Shown: positions 18,196 to 27,535 of the stretch, in pieces
How the letters are laid out: each line of letters begins with the position of its first letter
How positions within the stretch are numbered: position 1 is the stretch's first letter
Origin: Pseudorhizobium tarimense
Lineage (GTDB): Bacteria; Pseudomonadota; Alphaproteobacteria; Rhizobiales; Rhizobiaceae
DNA length: 64,000 bases
Reading direction: 5' to 3'
NCBI RefSeq assembly: GCF_022968135.1
Contig: NZ_JALJRA010000001.1
Location: 248,001 to 312,000, forward strand
Program-made: the position numbers and the translations under genes
Notes under the pieces: generated by a model
What the model was told of the DNA's origin: nothing
What the model saw: the letters and a program-made list of their open reading frames with translations, nothing else
Database searches by the model: none

Positions 18196-19593
18196 GTGGA
18201 ATACATTTCTACCCGCGGAGAGGCGCCCGCTCTCGGCTTTCGTGACGCATTGCTCGCCGGCCTCGCACGCGACGGCGGTCTCTACATGCCGCGCGAATGG
18301 CCGGCGCTGACGAAGCGCGAGATCCGCGCGTTCCGCGGCATGAGCTATCAGGAGATCGCGTTCGAGATCCTGAAGTGCTTTACCGGAGACGAGATTGCGG
18401 CAGACGACCTGCGCAGGATGATCGACGAGGCCTATGCGACCTTCCGTCATCCCGCAGTCGCACCTCTTGTTCAGACGGGTCCCAATGATTTCGTGCTGGA
18501 GCTCTTTCACGGCACGACACTGGCGTTCAAGGACGTCGCCATGCAGCTGCTCGCCCGGCTGATGGATCACGTGCTGGCCGAGCGGGGCCAGCGCGCGACG
18601 ATCGTCGGCGCCACCTCGGGGGATACCGGCGGCGCGGCGATCGACGCCTTTGCCGGACGCGACCGGACCGACATCTTCATCCTCTTTCCGAAGGGGAAGG
18701 TATCTCCGGTCCAGCAGCGGCAGATGACGACCTCTACCGCAAGCAATGTCCACGCTATCGCGGTGGAAGGCAATTTCGACGACTGCCAGAACCTCGTGAA
18801 GGAGATGTTCAACGACGTCGCATTCCGGGATCGCGTCGGGCTCTCCGGGGTCAATTCGATTAACTGGGCGCGCATCATGACGCAAGTCGTCTACTATTTC
18901 ACCGCCGCGGTTTCGCTGGGCGGCCCCGATCGCAAAGTCTCCTTCACCGTCCCCACCGGGAATTTCGGCGACATCTTCGCAGGCTATGTCGCAAAGCGCA
19001 TGGGTCTGCCGATCGAACGGCTGGTGATCGCCACCAACGACAACGACATCCTGGCCCGCACGCTGAAGCGCGGCCGGTACGAGATGCGCGGCGTCAAGGC
19101 CACCACGTCGCCGTCGATGGACATCCAGATCTCCTCAAATTTCGAGCGGCTGCTGTTTGAAGCCTATGGACGTGACCCATCGTCCGTACGTGCGGCGATG
19201 GCCAGTCTGAAGCAGTCAGGCGCCTTCGAAGTCCAGCCGGAAGCGCTCAAAGCGATTCGAAAGGAATTTCGCGCAGCACGCGCTACGGAGAAGCAGGTTG
19301 CAGCAACGATCCGCGAAACGCTGGCGGAGACCGGCTATCTGATCGATCCGCACACTGCCACCGGTGTCTTCGTTGCCAGGAAGCATGCCAAGGCAAGCAG
19401 CCCGATGGTGACGCTTTCGACCGCACACCCGGCCAAGTTTCCCGCTTCGGTAAAATCCGCTTGCGGAATTGACCCGGCGCTCCCATCATGGCTCGCTGAT
19501 CTGATGAACAGGGAGGAGCGCTTCGACATTCTGCCTGCCGAGCTCAAGGACGTCGAAGGCTTCATCGGCAGACATGCACGAGCAGGCAAGTGA
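18196..19593 (+). CDS. thrC: Threonine synthase
   Basis: 465 residues, GTG start. A PLP enzyme converting O-phosphohomoserine to threonine. The PLP lysine is K112 in HGTTLAFKDVAMQLL. GATSGDTGGAAIDAFAG forms the phosphate-binding loop and SVNSINWARI-like (GVNSINWARIM) and VPTGNFGDI are conserved. It is the long (class I, E. coli/yeast-like) form. Its partner thrB (homoserine kinase) lies at 27973 on the other strand. It opens a plus-strand gene run with the M16 protease starting 27 bases after its stop. Confidence 0.95.
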   Translation: MEYISTRGEAPALGFRDALLAGLARDGGLYMPREWPALTKREIRAFRGMSYQEIAFEILKCFTGDEIAADDLRRMIDEAYATFRHPAVAPLVQTGPNDFVLELFHGTTLAFKDVAMQLLARLMDHVLAERGQRATIVGATSGDTGGAAIDAFAGRDRTDIFILFPKGKVSPVQQRQMTTSTASNVHAIAVEGNFDDCQNLVKEMFNDVAFRDRVGLSGVNSINWARIMTQVVYYFTAAVSLGGPDRKVSFTVPTGNFGDIFAGYVAKRMGLPIERLVIATNDNDILARTLKRGRYEMRGVKATTSPSMDIQISSNFERLLFEAYGRDPSSVRAAMASLKQSGAFEVQPEALKAIRKEFRAARATEKQVAATIRETLAETGYLIDPHTATGVFVARKHAKASSPMVTLSTAHPAKFPASVKSACGIDPALPSWLADLMNREERFDILPAELKDVEGFIGRHARAGK

Positions 19594-19619
19594 GTGGCGG
19601 CGTGCCAGAAAGACAAGCA

Positions 19620-20918
19620 ATGAATGTACAAGTGACCCGGCTTCCTTCCGGGTTGACGGTCGTGACCGAGGCGATGCCGCATCTCGAAAGCGTGGCTCTC
19701 GGCGTCTGGATCAAGTCCGGTTCGCGTAACGAAACGGAAGCGGAGCATGGCATCGCCCATCTCCTCGAACACATGGCGTTCAAGGGCACGACGCGACGCA
19801 GCGCCCGCGACATTGCCGAGGAAATCGAGAATGTCGGCGGCGAACTCAACGCCGCCACCTCCACCGAGACGACGTCCTATTACGCACGGGTCCTTAAGGA
19901 TCACGTGCCGCTGGCGGTCGACTTGCTGGCGGATATCCTGACGGAATCCTTGTTCGACGACGAGGAACTGCGGCGCGAGAAGCACGTGATCCTGCAGGAG
20001 ATCGGCGCTGCCAATGATACGCCGGACGATGTTGTCTTCGACAAGTTTTCCGAGACCGCCTATCTCGGCCAGACGATCGGCCGGCCGATCCTCGGCACCC
20101 CGGAGACGGTGAAGAGCTTTACTCCGGGACAGATCCGTAACTACCTCTCGCGCAACTATACGACTGAGCGGATGTTCGTCGTGGCGGCGGGTGCGGTGGA
20201 TCACGACGAGTTCTGCAAACAGGTCGAACAGCGGTTCGCGAGCCTGCCGCAGACGCCAATCGCCCCTCCGGTGCAGGAGACGGCACGCTATATCGGCGGC
20301 GACACCAGAGAAGTGCGCGATTTGATGGACGCACAGATCCTGCTCGGCTTCGAGGGCAAGGCCTACCACATGCGGGACTTCTACTGCTCGCAGATCCTAG
20401 CCAACATCCTCGGCGGCGGCATGTCCTCCCGCCTCTTCCAGGAAGTGCGCGAGCATCGTGGCCTCTGTTATTCCGTCTATGCCTTCCATTGGGGCTTCTC
20501 CGATACCGGCATCTTCGGCATCCATGCCGCCACGGGTGGCGAGGATATTCCGAAGCTGGTACCGGTGATCATCGACGAGCTGCGCAAGGCTTCCGAGACG
20601 ATCCACCAGCAGGAGATCGACCGCGCGCGGGCGCAGATCCGCGCGCAGCTGTTGATGGGCCAGGAAAGCCCTGCCGCACGCGCAGGTCAGATCGCCCGGC
20701 AGATGATCCTCTACGGCCGGCCGATCCCCAACGACGAGCTGATGGAACGGTTGGAGGGCATCACGACCGAGCGCCTGACGGATCTTTCCGGCCGGCTGTT
20801 CTTCGACACCGTCCCCACGCTTTCCGCCGTCGGGCCGATAGAAAAGCTGGTGCCGATGGAAGAACTCTCGTCCGCGCTTGCACCCCAGTCGGCGAAGACA
20901 AAGCGCGCTGCCGGTTGA
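19620..20918 (+). CDS. M16-family zinc peptidase (processing-protease type)
   Basis: 432 residues. The inverted zinc site HLLEH is at residues 47-51, with a downstream acidic ligand region (REKHVILQEIGAANDTPDD) and the M16 C-terminal half (ILANILGGGMSSRLFQEVREHRGLCYSVYAF). No signal peptide is apparent, so it is probably cytoplasmic. It is the class related to mitochondrial processing peptidase beta; the bacterial substrate is unknown. The ATG at 19620 is preferred to an in-frame GTG at 19590 that overlaps the thrC stop. Confidence 0.9.
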   Translation: MNVQVTRLPSGLTVVTEAMPHLESVALGVWIKSGSRNETEAEHGIAHLLEHMAFKGTTRRSARDIAEEIENVGGELNAATSTETTSYYARVLKDHVPLAVDLLADILTESLFDDEELRREKHVILQEIGAANDTPDDVVFDKFSETAYLGQTIGRPILGTPETVKSFTPGQIRNYLSRNYTTERMFVVAAGAVDHDEFCKQVEQRFASLPQTPIAPPVQETARYIGGDTREVRDLMDAQILLGFEGKAYHMRDFYCSQILANILGGGMSSRLFQEVREHRGLCYSVYAFHWGFSDTGIFGIHAATGGEDIPKLVPVIIDELRKASETIHQQEIDRARAQIRAQLLMGQESPAARAGQIARQMILYGRPIPNDELMERLEGITTERLTDLSGRLFFDTVPTLSAVGPIEKLVPMEELSSALAPQSAKTKRAAG

Positions 20919-21052
20919 TCCGGTGACGCCTGAGTGGCAGCGTCACATGAAGCGGCCGCAGCCCCTTTTCGAGGCGGCGGCCGGTGCCGGACGATCTGGC
21001 ACCACATCTCAACGGGGAGCGCCCGCGACCCGATGATCGTCTGGAGTGGGAC

Positions 21053-21664
21053 ATGACGAGATCGATCTTTCGGTTTTTGTCGCGGCAGCCGGACACCCCG
21101 CTCCTCTATGGCGAGCAACATCTGCTGCGGCTCGCCCATCATAGCGACTACCGTCAGTGGTTTTCGATTCGCTCGGAAAGCCGAGCCTTTCTCCAGCCCT
21201 GGGAGCCAACCTGGCGGGAAGACGAGCTGTCGGAGGTTTCCTTTCGCGCCCGCGTCCATCGCGGCATTGAGGAGTATCGTGCCGGCTATGCCGTTCCGCT
21301 GCTGTTGTTCAGCCGGCCGGACATGCGGCTGCTCGGTGGATTGACGATCGGCTACATCCGGCGCGGTGCAGCACAGAGCTGCATGATCGGCTACTGGATG
21401 GGCGAGCGCCACGCCGGCCAGGGGCACATGCTGGCGGCTCTCAAGATCGCCATCCCCTACATCTACGGGCAACTTCAGTTGCACCGGATCGAGGCTGCCT
21501 GTATTCCGGATAACTGGAAGAGTGTCCGGCTCCTTGAAAAAGCCGGCTTCGAGCGGGAAGGCCTTTTGCGAAGATATCTCAAGATCAACGGCGAGTGGCG
21601 CGATCACATCATGTTCTCGCGACTGCCGGACGATGGTGAATTCGGAAAGATGACAAGGCAATGA
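21053..21664 (+). CDS. GNAT N-acetyltransferase, RimJ-like
   Basis: 203 residues. GNAT fold with the acetyl-CoA loop region GYWMGERHAGQGHMLAALKIAIPYIYG and the C-terminal LHRIEAACIPDNWKSVRLLEKAGFEREGLLRRYLKINGEWRDHIMFS stretch typical of ribosomal-protein-alanine acetyltransferases. It probably acetylates protein N-termini. The ATG at 21053 follows a GGAGTGGG purine run; an upstream ATG at 20984 would add 23 non-conserved residues. Its stop overlaps the next start (ATGA), coupling it to the EAL protein. Confidence 0.85.
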   Translation: MTRSIFRFLSRQPDTPLLYGEQHLLRLAHHSDYRQWFSIRSESRAFLQPWEPTWREDELSEVSFRARVHRGIEEYRAGYAVPLLLFSRPDMRLLGGLTIGYIRRGAAQSCMIGYWMGERHAGQGHMLAALKIAIPYIYGQLQLHRIEAACIPDNWKSVRLLEKAGFEREGLLRRYLKINGEWRDHIMFSRLPDDGEFGKMTRQ

Positions 21665-24567
21665 CCGCCCGCTACACGAACATGGCGGGACTCCGCTGCG
21701 TGATGATGCTGATCATCACGCTGGCGGCAGCATTTATCGGTCTCGCCTTGCCGGCAGCGGCCGTCGAGCCCGTGAAGATTTCCCGTGACGACAACGCGCT
21801 CGACCTCACCGAGATGACGGAGATCTACGCCAATCAGGGCGAAGCCTTCCAAGTCTCGACCGCAGCCGGCGCCGACGGCATTCGCCGCCGGATCGAGGTG
21901 CGGGCGAGTTCGCCCAACCACAATGGCGACTGGGCCGTGTTTGCGCTGGCCAACGTTTCCGAGGAGCAGCTCGAGCGGGTGATCGTCGCGCCGCATTTCC
22001 GCCTGGTCGGGTCGAAGATGTTCTGGCCCGATCTCGGATCGCAGCGCATCATCGCGATCACGCCGAGCGAAGGCTTTGCGCTTGATCGTGAGCCTAGTCC
22101 CGATGCCGATGTCTTCCGCATCACCCTCAATCCTGGCTCGGTGATCACCTTCGTCGCCGAGCTTTCGACGCCGACGCTGCCGCAGCTCTATCTCTGGGAG
22201 CCGGCGGCCTACAAGGATACCGTCAACGCCTTCACGCTCTATCGGGGCATCGTGCTCGGGATTGCAGGGCTTCTTGCGGTCTTCCTCACCATCCTGTTCG
22301 TGGTGAAGGGCACCTCTATGCTGCCGGCAGCGGCGGCGCTCGCATGGGCGGTGCTCGCCTATATCTGCGTCGACTTCGGCTTCCTCGACAAGCTGATCAG
22401 CATCACAGCGAGCGATCAGCGAATATGGCGGGCCTGCGCGGAAGTGGCACTCGCCTCAAGTCTGGTGATCTTCCTGTTCACCTACCTCAATCTTAGCCGA
22501 TGGCATGTGCATCTGGGCTATGCGACGCTCGCCTGGGTACTGGGTCTTGCGCTCCTCTTCGCAGTGGCGGTCTATGACCCCTCCATGGCATCGGGCATCG
22601 CACGCCTATCCTTCGCGCTGACCGCCAGCTGCGGCATTTTGCTGATCATTTATCTTGGTCTCAGCCGCTACGACCGGGCCATCCTGCTCGTGCCGACGTG
22701 GGCGTTGATCCTCGTCTGGCTGTTCGGCGGCTGGCTGACGGTGACGGGCCAGCTCGACAACGACATCATCCAGCCCGCCCTCGGCGGCGGCCTGGTACTG
22801 ATCGTGCTTCTGATCGGCTTCACCGTCATGCAGCACGCCTTTGCCGGCGGCGCCTACCAGCAGGGGCTGTTCTCCGATCTGGAACGGCAGTCGCTGGCGC
22901 TGACAGGCTCTGGTGACACCGTGTGGGACTGGGATGTGGCGCGCGACCGGGTCGTCACCACCCCCGACATCTCGGCAAAGCTCGGCCTTGACACGGGCGC
23001 CATGCACGGTCCCATCCGCAACTGGCTGCCGCGGCTTCATCCGGATGACCGGGACCGGTTCAAGGCCACGCTCGACGTGCTGCTAGAGCATCGTCGCGGA
23101 CGCCTGAACCACGAATTCCGCATCCGCGCCGAAGACGGCCACTTCCATTGGCTGCAGATCCGTGCCCGCCCCGTACTGGGATCGAACGGCGAGATCATCC
23201 GCTGCGTGGGCACGATCGCCGACATCACCGAGCAGAAGAATTCGGTCGAGCGCCTGCTGCAGGACGCCATGCACGACAATCTGACGGGACTGCCCAACCG
23301 CCAGGTCTTCCTCGACCGGTTGCAGTCCGTGCTGACGCTTGCCAACAGCAGCGACAGCGTACGTCCGACGGTTCTTGCCATCGACATCGACCGCTACAAG
23401 CAGGTGAACGATGCCCTGGGGATCGCGGCGGGAGACAATATCCTCATCGCCCTCACCCGCAGGCTGCGTCGACTGCTCAGGCCGCAAGACACGCTGGCGC
23501 GGCTTTCCGGCGACCAGTTCGGGTTGATCCTGGTGTCCGAAACCGATCCGGCCAAGGTGGCCGACTTCGCCGATGCAATCTCGCAGGCGATCATGGTGCC
23601 GATAAACTTCGCCAACCGCGAGATCATCCTCACGGCCTCGATCGGGCTTGCCTCCTGGGTTGACCGGCAGGAGAGCTCGTCCGAACTATTGAGCGACGCG
23701 GAACTTGCCATGTATCGGGCGAAACGCGGCGGTGGCAACCGAGTCGAGCCGTTCCGTCCGATCTTCCGCACCTCCGGTACCGACCGCCTGCAGATCGAGA
23801 CGGACCTGCGCCGCGCGATCGACCGCAAGGAGCTTTCAATTGCCTACCAGCCGATCATCCGGCTGAGCGACGGCGAGGTTGCTGGCTTCGAGGCTCTGAT
23901 GCGCTGGGAGCATCCGCGCCGCGGCACGATCCCGCCTTCGGAGTTCATCCCGATTGCGGAAAACTCCGACCTTATCGGTCCGCTCGGCCTGTTCGCGCTT
24001 GAGCGTGCTGCCGCCGACCTGATCGACTGGCAGCGCCAGACAGGTGAGCTGCCGATCTTCCTGTCGGTGAACCTGTCCAGCGCGCAGCTGCTCAACAATA
24101 ACCTTTATAACGAGGTGCGGGGGCTGCTGGCCAAGAGCGAATGTGATCCGGCGCAGCTGAAGCTGGAGCTGACGGAATCCGTGATGATGGAGAATCCGGA
24201 ACAGGCCCGCCTTCTCCTGACGAAGCTGAAGGAAATCGGCTTAGGGCTTGCCCTCGACGACTTCGGCACCGGCTATTCCTCGCTCGCCTATCTGACGCAG
24301 TTCCCGTTCGACACGATCAAGCTCGACAAGGCGCTCGTGCGGGACGTGCGCGAGCGGCGGGCAGTGCTGCTACGCTCGGTCATCGCCATGGCCCGGTCGC
24401 TCGAGATGGCCGTCGTCGCCGAAGGCATCGAGACCGATGAGGATGCGGTGGAGCTCGGCAAGATGGGATGCCAGTTCGGCCAGAGCTTCCTGTTCGGACC
24501 TCCAACCAATGCCGACGCAACGCTGCGGCTCCTCAAGGAACGCTTCCCGCTGACCAAGCGCGCCTGA
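21661..24567 (+). CDS. Membrane c-di-GMP phosphodiesterase (7TM-PAS-degenerate GGDEF-EAL)
   Basis: 968 residues. A signal peptide (about 1-35), a periplasmic domain to about 190, seven hydrophobic segments to about 395 (7TMR-DISM layout), a PAS domain (about 415-525), a GGDEF-fold domain (about 530-690) and an EAL domain (about 705-955). The GGDEF active site reads RLSGDQF, so cyclase activity should be lost, though GTP binding may remain. The EAL domain keeps EALMRW, ELTESVMM, DDFGTGYSSL, KLDKALV and AEGIE, so it should hydrolyse c-di-GMP. An envelope signal read by the 7TM module would control motility or biofilm choice. It overlaps the GNAT gene by 4 bases. Confidence 0.9.
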   Translation: MTARYTNMAGLRCVMMLIITLAAAFIGLALPAAAVEPVKISRDDNALDLTEMTEIYANQGEAFQVSTAAGADGIRRRIEVRASSPNHNGDWAVFALANVSEEQLERVIVAPHFRLVGSKMFWPDLGSQRIIAITPSEGFALDREPSPDADVFRITLNPGSVITFVAELSTPTLPQLYLWEPAAYKDTVNAFTLYRGIVLGIAGLLAVFLTILFVVKGTSMLPAAAALAWAVLAYICVDFGFLDKLISITASDQRIWRACAEVALASSLVIFLFTYLNLSRWHVHLGYATLAWVLGLALLFAVAVYDPSMASGIARLSFALTASCGILLIIYLGLSRYDRAILLVPTWALILVWLFGGWLTVTGQLDNDIIQPALGGGLVLIVLLIGFTVMQHAFAGGAYQQGLFSDLERQSLALTGSGDTVWDWDVARDRVVTTPDISAKLGLDTGAMHGPIRNWLPRLHPDDRDRFKATLDVLLEHRRGRLNHEFRIRAEDGHFHWLQIRARPVLGSNGEIIRCVGTIADITEQKNSVERLLQDAMHDNLTGLPNRQVFLDRLQSVLTLANSSDSVRPTVLAIDIDRYKQVNDALGIAAGDNILIALTRRLRRLLRPQDTLARLSGDQFGLILVSETDPAKVADFADAISQAIMVPINFANREIILTASIGLASWVDRQESSSELLSDAELAMYRAKRGGGNRVEPFRPIFRTSGTDRLQIETDLRRAIDRKELSIAYQPIIRLSDGEVAGFEALMRWEHPRRGTIPPSEFIPIAENSDLIGPLGLFALERAAADLIDWQRQTGELPIFLSVNLSSAQLLNNNLYNEVRGLLAKSECDPAQLKLELTESVMMENPEQARLLLTKLKEIGLGLALDDFGTGYSSLAYLTQFPFDTIKLDKALVRDVRERRAVLLRSVIAMARSLEMAVVAEGIETDEDAVELGKMGCQFGQSFLFGPPTNADATLRLLKERFPLTKRA

Positions 24568-24578
24568 GCGGAATCTCT

Positions 24579-24620
24579 GATACAAAGAACCCGCCGGCGA
24601 GCCGGCGGGTTCTTTGTATC
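24579..24620. terminator. Perfect 20-bp hairpin, bidirectional terminator
   Basis: Arms 24579-24598 and 24601-24620 are exact reverse complements with a 2-base spacer. The GC core (CCCGCCGGC) is flanked by A-rich and T-rich runs, giving TTCTTTGTATC on one strand and the same on the other. It sits between the convergent EAL and CsbD genes and should terminate both. Confidence 0.9.
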
Positions 24621-24638
24621 TAATTCAGAATGAAATGG

Positions 24639-24830
24639 TTAGGCGCGGTCGACGATCTTCTTGGCGCCATCCTTCAGCTCGCCCTTGGCCTGCTGGCCGT
24701 GGCCCTTGCCTTCCTGGGCTGCGCCCTTCGCCTCCATGCCGCGATCGTTCGTCGCATCGCCGGCAGCCTGACGGGCCTTGCCTGCCATCTCGTTGGCCTT
24801 GCCTTCGATCTTGTCTGTGGTGCTGCTCAT
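24639..24830 (-). CDS. CsbD-like stress protein
   Basis: 63 residues, hydrophilic and helical: DKIEGKANEMAGKARQAAGD, then AKGAAQEGKGHGQQAKGELKDGAKK. This is the CsbD family of small proteins, often induced by general stress in rhizobia and other bacteria. The molecular role is unknown. No Cys, Trp or hydrophobic core is seen. It shares orientation with yqgE (80-base gap). Confidence 0.85.
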   Translation of the reverse strand: MSSTTDKIEGKANEMAGKARQAAGDATNDRGMEAKGAAQEGKGHGQQAKGELKDGAKKIVDRA

Positions 24831-24910
24831 CGCGCGTCTCCTTCGCTGTCTCGGCCATACTGGCCGGTCGGAAGAAGAACGCGGCGGCTATGATGTTCGT
24901 TCCGTGGCCT

Positions 24911-25513
24911 TCAAGCATGTCCGGCTTCGGTAGAAAGCGCCTCCGGCGTGATGCCGAGAAGCGCCAAGGCACGCTCATACTTCGTATCCACGTTGGGGTC
25001 GTAGATCAGGTCCTGGCAGGACGGGCAATTGAGCCAGCCATTGTTGGCGATTTCCACCTCGAGCTGACCTGGCCCCCAGCCGGCATAGCCAAGCATCATG
25101 GTGGCACGCCGAGGCCCCTTGCCCTGGCTGATCGCCCGGATGATGTCCAAAGTCGCCGTCAGGCAGACATCGTCCGTGACCGGAATACTGGATTCGCCGG
25201 AATAGTCGTCGGAATGGAGGACGAAGCCACGGCCGGTCTCGACGGGACCACCCATCAGCACCGGGAAACCACGCAGATCGATGCCCTTGGATGCCTCGTT
25301 GTCGTCATCCAGCATATCGAGATGGTCCAATACGTCCAGGAAGGAGACCGGCTGGTGGCGGTTGATGATGAAGCCCATGGCGCCGGCGGGCGAATGGGCA
25401 CAGATATAGATGACGGAGCGCGCGAAATTACCGTCCTGAAGGCCGGGCATGGCGATCAGGAACTGGCCGTCGAGAAAGCCTCGCTCTTTCTCATCTCGTA
25501 AATAAGATACCAC
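24911..25513 (-). CDS. YqgE/AlgH family (DUF179) protein
   Basis: 200 residues, GTG start. The family pattern is complete: [74 protein letters not shown]. Cytoplasmic and of unknown mechanism; AlgH influences alginate regulation in Pseudomonas. The start codon is a GTG followed by [15 protein letters not shown]; no better ATG is near. It is divergent from the DsbD-like gene. Confidence 0.88.
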   Translation of the reverse strand: MVSYLRDEKERGFLDGQFLIAMPGLQDGNFARSVIYICAHSPAGAMGFIINRHQPVSFLDVLDHLDMLDDDNEASKGIDLRGFPVLMGGPVETGRGFVLHSDDYSGESSIPVTDDVCLTATLDIIRAISQGKGPRRATMMLGYAGWGPGQLEVEIANNGWLNCPSCQDLIYDPNVDTKYERALALLGITPEALSTEAGHA

Positions 25514-25676
25514 GAACCAGACGCCTCCGTTTGCCGGTTTCGGACGCTTTGACCGCGGACCGGCTGCCTATTAAACGAAGATGGGGCAGCCGTACCCCGC
25601 AATCAACCTAAAATGATCGGACGGAGATCGAAGGTGGCTGGCTCCCGCTCACCAGTTCCGCTAGAGCATTGCTTCC

Positions 25677-26531
25677 ATGAAGACTGTCGATCACAGACAC
25701 AATTTCGCGATCCGCTCCCTGGCGCGCCTGGCGCCTGCAGCGATGCTCGCCGCCTTGGCTTTCGTTGTCCCGGCAAAGGCTGAGACGACCGACTGGGCCC
25801 ATAACGAGGGCGGCCGGATGCGGGTCGTCGCCTTGCCTCCCGCAACCAACGGCACTGTCAAGGGTGCGCTACAGATCGAGCCTAATGAGGGGTGGATTAC
25901 CTACTGGCGGGAGCCGGGCGATGCGGGCATTCCGCCGCAGCTGATCGTATCGCCGGACGAGGGCGTCGAACTCACCCGCCTCGCCTACCCCATTCCGAAG
26001 CGGATCGACAACGGGCCGCTTCGCGACATCGGCTACGATCATCCCGTGACACTGCCGTTCGAACTTGCGGTGAAGGACGCCACTAAGCCCCTCAGCATCG
26101 GCGTCTCGGCTTTCGTGGGCCTCTGCCGGAACATCTGTATTCCGTTCCAGGCGAGGTTCGAACTCAATCTTGCCTCACAGGGTGCGACGCCCGTCCAGGA
26201 GGCGATGGTTCTTGCTTCCGCCGAGGCAAATCTGCCGGAGCCACCGTCAGACGACTTTGCGGTCACCCAATATACCCTGAGCGGCAACCAGATGCTGCAG
26301 CTCAAGCTCCGCCTGCCTCGCGGTACCGCCGCCGCGCCCGAAGTCATCGTCACAGGACCGCAGGGGCACACCTTCTTCGACAGCCAGAACGGCCAAAAGG
26401 AAGGCGACCTTTATGTTCTCGACATTCCGATCGAGAAATTGCCGAAGGATTACGAGATGCGCGGCAAGCGCTGGGGCATCCTCGTCATCGCCGGTGACCG
26501 GGCGATGGAAACGTCACTTGCCTTCAATTAG
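25677..26531 (+). CDS. Periplasmic DsbD-alpha/ScsB-like protein
   Basis: 284 residues with a signal peptide (cleavage about after AKA, residue 35). The body resembles the N-terminal sensor domain of DsbD/ScsB: GWITYWREPGDAGIPPQL, the PIPKRID segment and the redox pair in FVGLCRNICIPF (Cys-x3-Cys). In full DsbD this domain passes electrons to periplasmic clients. Here there is no membrane channel or thioredoxin domain, so it must take electrons from another protein. The next gene is a peroxiredoxin, which fits a thiol-redox setting. Confidence 0.8.
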   Translation: MKTVDHRHNFAIRSLARLAPAAMLAALAFVVPAKAETTDWAHNEGGRMRVVALPPATNGTVKGALQIEPNEGWITYWREPGDAGIPPQLIVSPDEGVELTRLAYPIPKRIDNGPLRDIGYDHPVTLPFELAVKDATKPLSIGVSAFVGLCRNICIPFQARFELNLASQGATPVQEAMVLASAEANLPEPPSDDFAVTQYTLSGNQMLQLKLRLPRGTAAAPEVIVTGPQGHTFFDSQNGQKEGDLYVLDIPIEKLPKDYEMRGKRWGILVIAGDRAMETSLAFN

Positions 26532-26575
26532 CGGGAACCTATAGTGCTGGCCACCCGCAAGAGGAGACCAGCGCC

Positions 26576-27061
26576 ATGACCATCGCTATCGGAGACAAGC
26601 TTCCCGCCGCTACCTTCAAGGAAAAGACCGCAGACGGTCCGGTAGAAATCTCCACCGACGAACTCTTCAAGGGCAAGCGCGTCGTCCTCTTCGCGGTTCC
26701 GGGTGCCTTCACTCCCACCTGCTCGCTGAACCACCTGCCGGGCTTCCTGGAGAACCGCGACGCGATCCTGTCACGCGGTGTGGACGATATCGCTGTTGTC
26801 GCCGTCAACGATTGGCATGTGATGGGAGCCTGGGCGCAGTCCTCCGGCGGCATGGGCAAGATCCACTTCCTGTCCGACTGGGACGGCGCCTTCACAAAGG
26901 CGCTTGGGCTTGAGATTGACCTCTCGGCCGGTGGCCTCGGCGTTCGGTCCAAGCGTTATTCGATGCTCGTAGATGATGGCGTCGTGAAGACGCTGAATAT
27001 CGAAGACAGCCCAGGCCAGGCCGCCGTTTCGAGCGCTGCGAGGATCATCGAGCAGCTCTGA
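26576..27061 (+). CDS. Prx5-type peroxiredoxin
   Basis: 161 residues. The peroxidatic cysteine is in VPGAFTPTCSLNHLPGF and the conserved Arg follows in GVRSKRYSMLVDDG. The segment that carries the resolving cysteine in atypical 2-Cys relatives reads EDSPGQAAVSSA, with no Cys, so it probably works as a 1-Cys enzyme using glutathione or another thiol. It reduces hydrogen peroxide and alkyl hydroperoxides in the cytoplasm. A GAGGAG ribosome-binding site precedes the ATG. A hairpin terminator follows. Confidence 0.92.
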   Translation: MTIAIGDKLPAATFKEKTADGPVEISTDELFKGKRVVLFAVPGAFTPTCSLNHLPGFLENRDAILSRGVDDIAVVAVNDWHVMGAWAQSSGGMGKIHFLSDWDGAFTKALGLEIDLSAGGLGVRSKRYSMLVDDGVVKTLNIEDSPGQAAVSSAARIIEQL

Positions 27062-27081
27062 CCAGCCTCCGCCGACAAGAA

Positions 27082-27107
27082 AAAAGGAGCCTCTCGGGGC
27101 TCCTTTT
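27082..27107. terminator. Hairpin terminator after the peroxiredoxin gene
   Basis: Ten-base arms AAAAGGAGCC (27082-27091) and GGCTCCTTTT (27098-27107) with a 6-base loop, between convergent genes. The T-run on one strand and the A-run on the other make it usable from both sides. Confidence 0.85.
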
Positions 27108-27111
27108 GCGT

Positions 27112-27420
27112 TCAGGTCTCCATGTCGAACACCAGGAGGCCGGCAAGCCCACCGTCGGTCGATGCGACGATGCGGTCTCCCACCGCCACATGATCGGGAT
27201 GGATAAGATAGGCGTCGCGCGCCTCGGCATTCTCGAAGGTTACGATAAAGCCGTCCTTGAAGCCGCCGTTCAATCCTTCGGGCGAGACGTTAGGACCAGA
27301 CTTGACCTCCAGCATGCCCGGCACCACCGACATCAGGGCTGCGATCGCGTCGTAGATCGCCTGCTTGTCGGCCGACTGCAGCGCAGACTTGAACCTCAGA
27401 AACACACAATGCTGGATCAT
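27112..27420 (-). CDS. Dabb (stress-responsive alpha/beta-barrel) protein
   Basis: 102 residues. MIQHCVFLRFKS start, then MSVVPGMLEVKSGPNVSPEG, GFIVTFENAEARDAYLIHPDHVAV and a C-terminal GLLVFDMET: the Dabb dimeric-barrel pattern. Role unknown; plant relatives are induced by salt. The ATG at 27420 starts the domain; the open frame continues upstream but has no family character. It lies downstream of rnhA with a 115-base gap. Confidence 0.85.
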   Translation of the reverse strand: MIQHCVFLRFKSALQSADKQAIYDAIAALMSVVPGMLEVKSGPNVSPEGLNGGFKDGFIVTFENAEARDAYLIHPDHVAVGDRIVASTDGGLAGLLVFDMET

Positions 27421-27535
27421 ACCGCACCTCCGCTTGAACCCGCATGGACCATAAGAACAAAATACAAAAGAACAACCGGATAGAAGCGCCGCTGCATGTT
27501 GCGCCAAAAAGCGCGGAGCGAATCGAATTGCGGGC

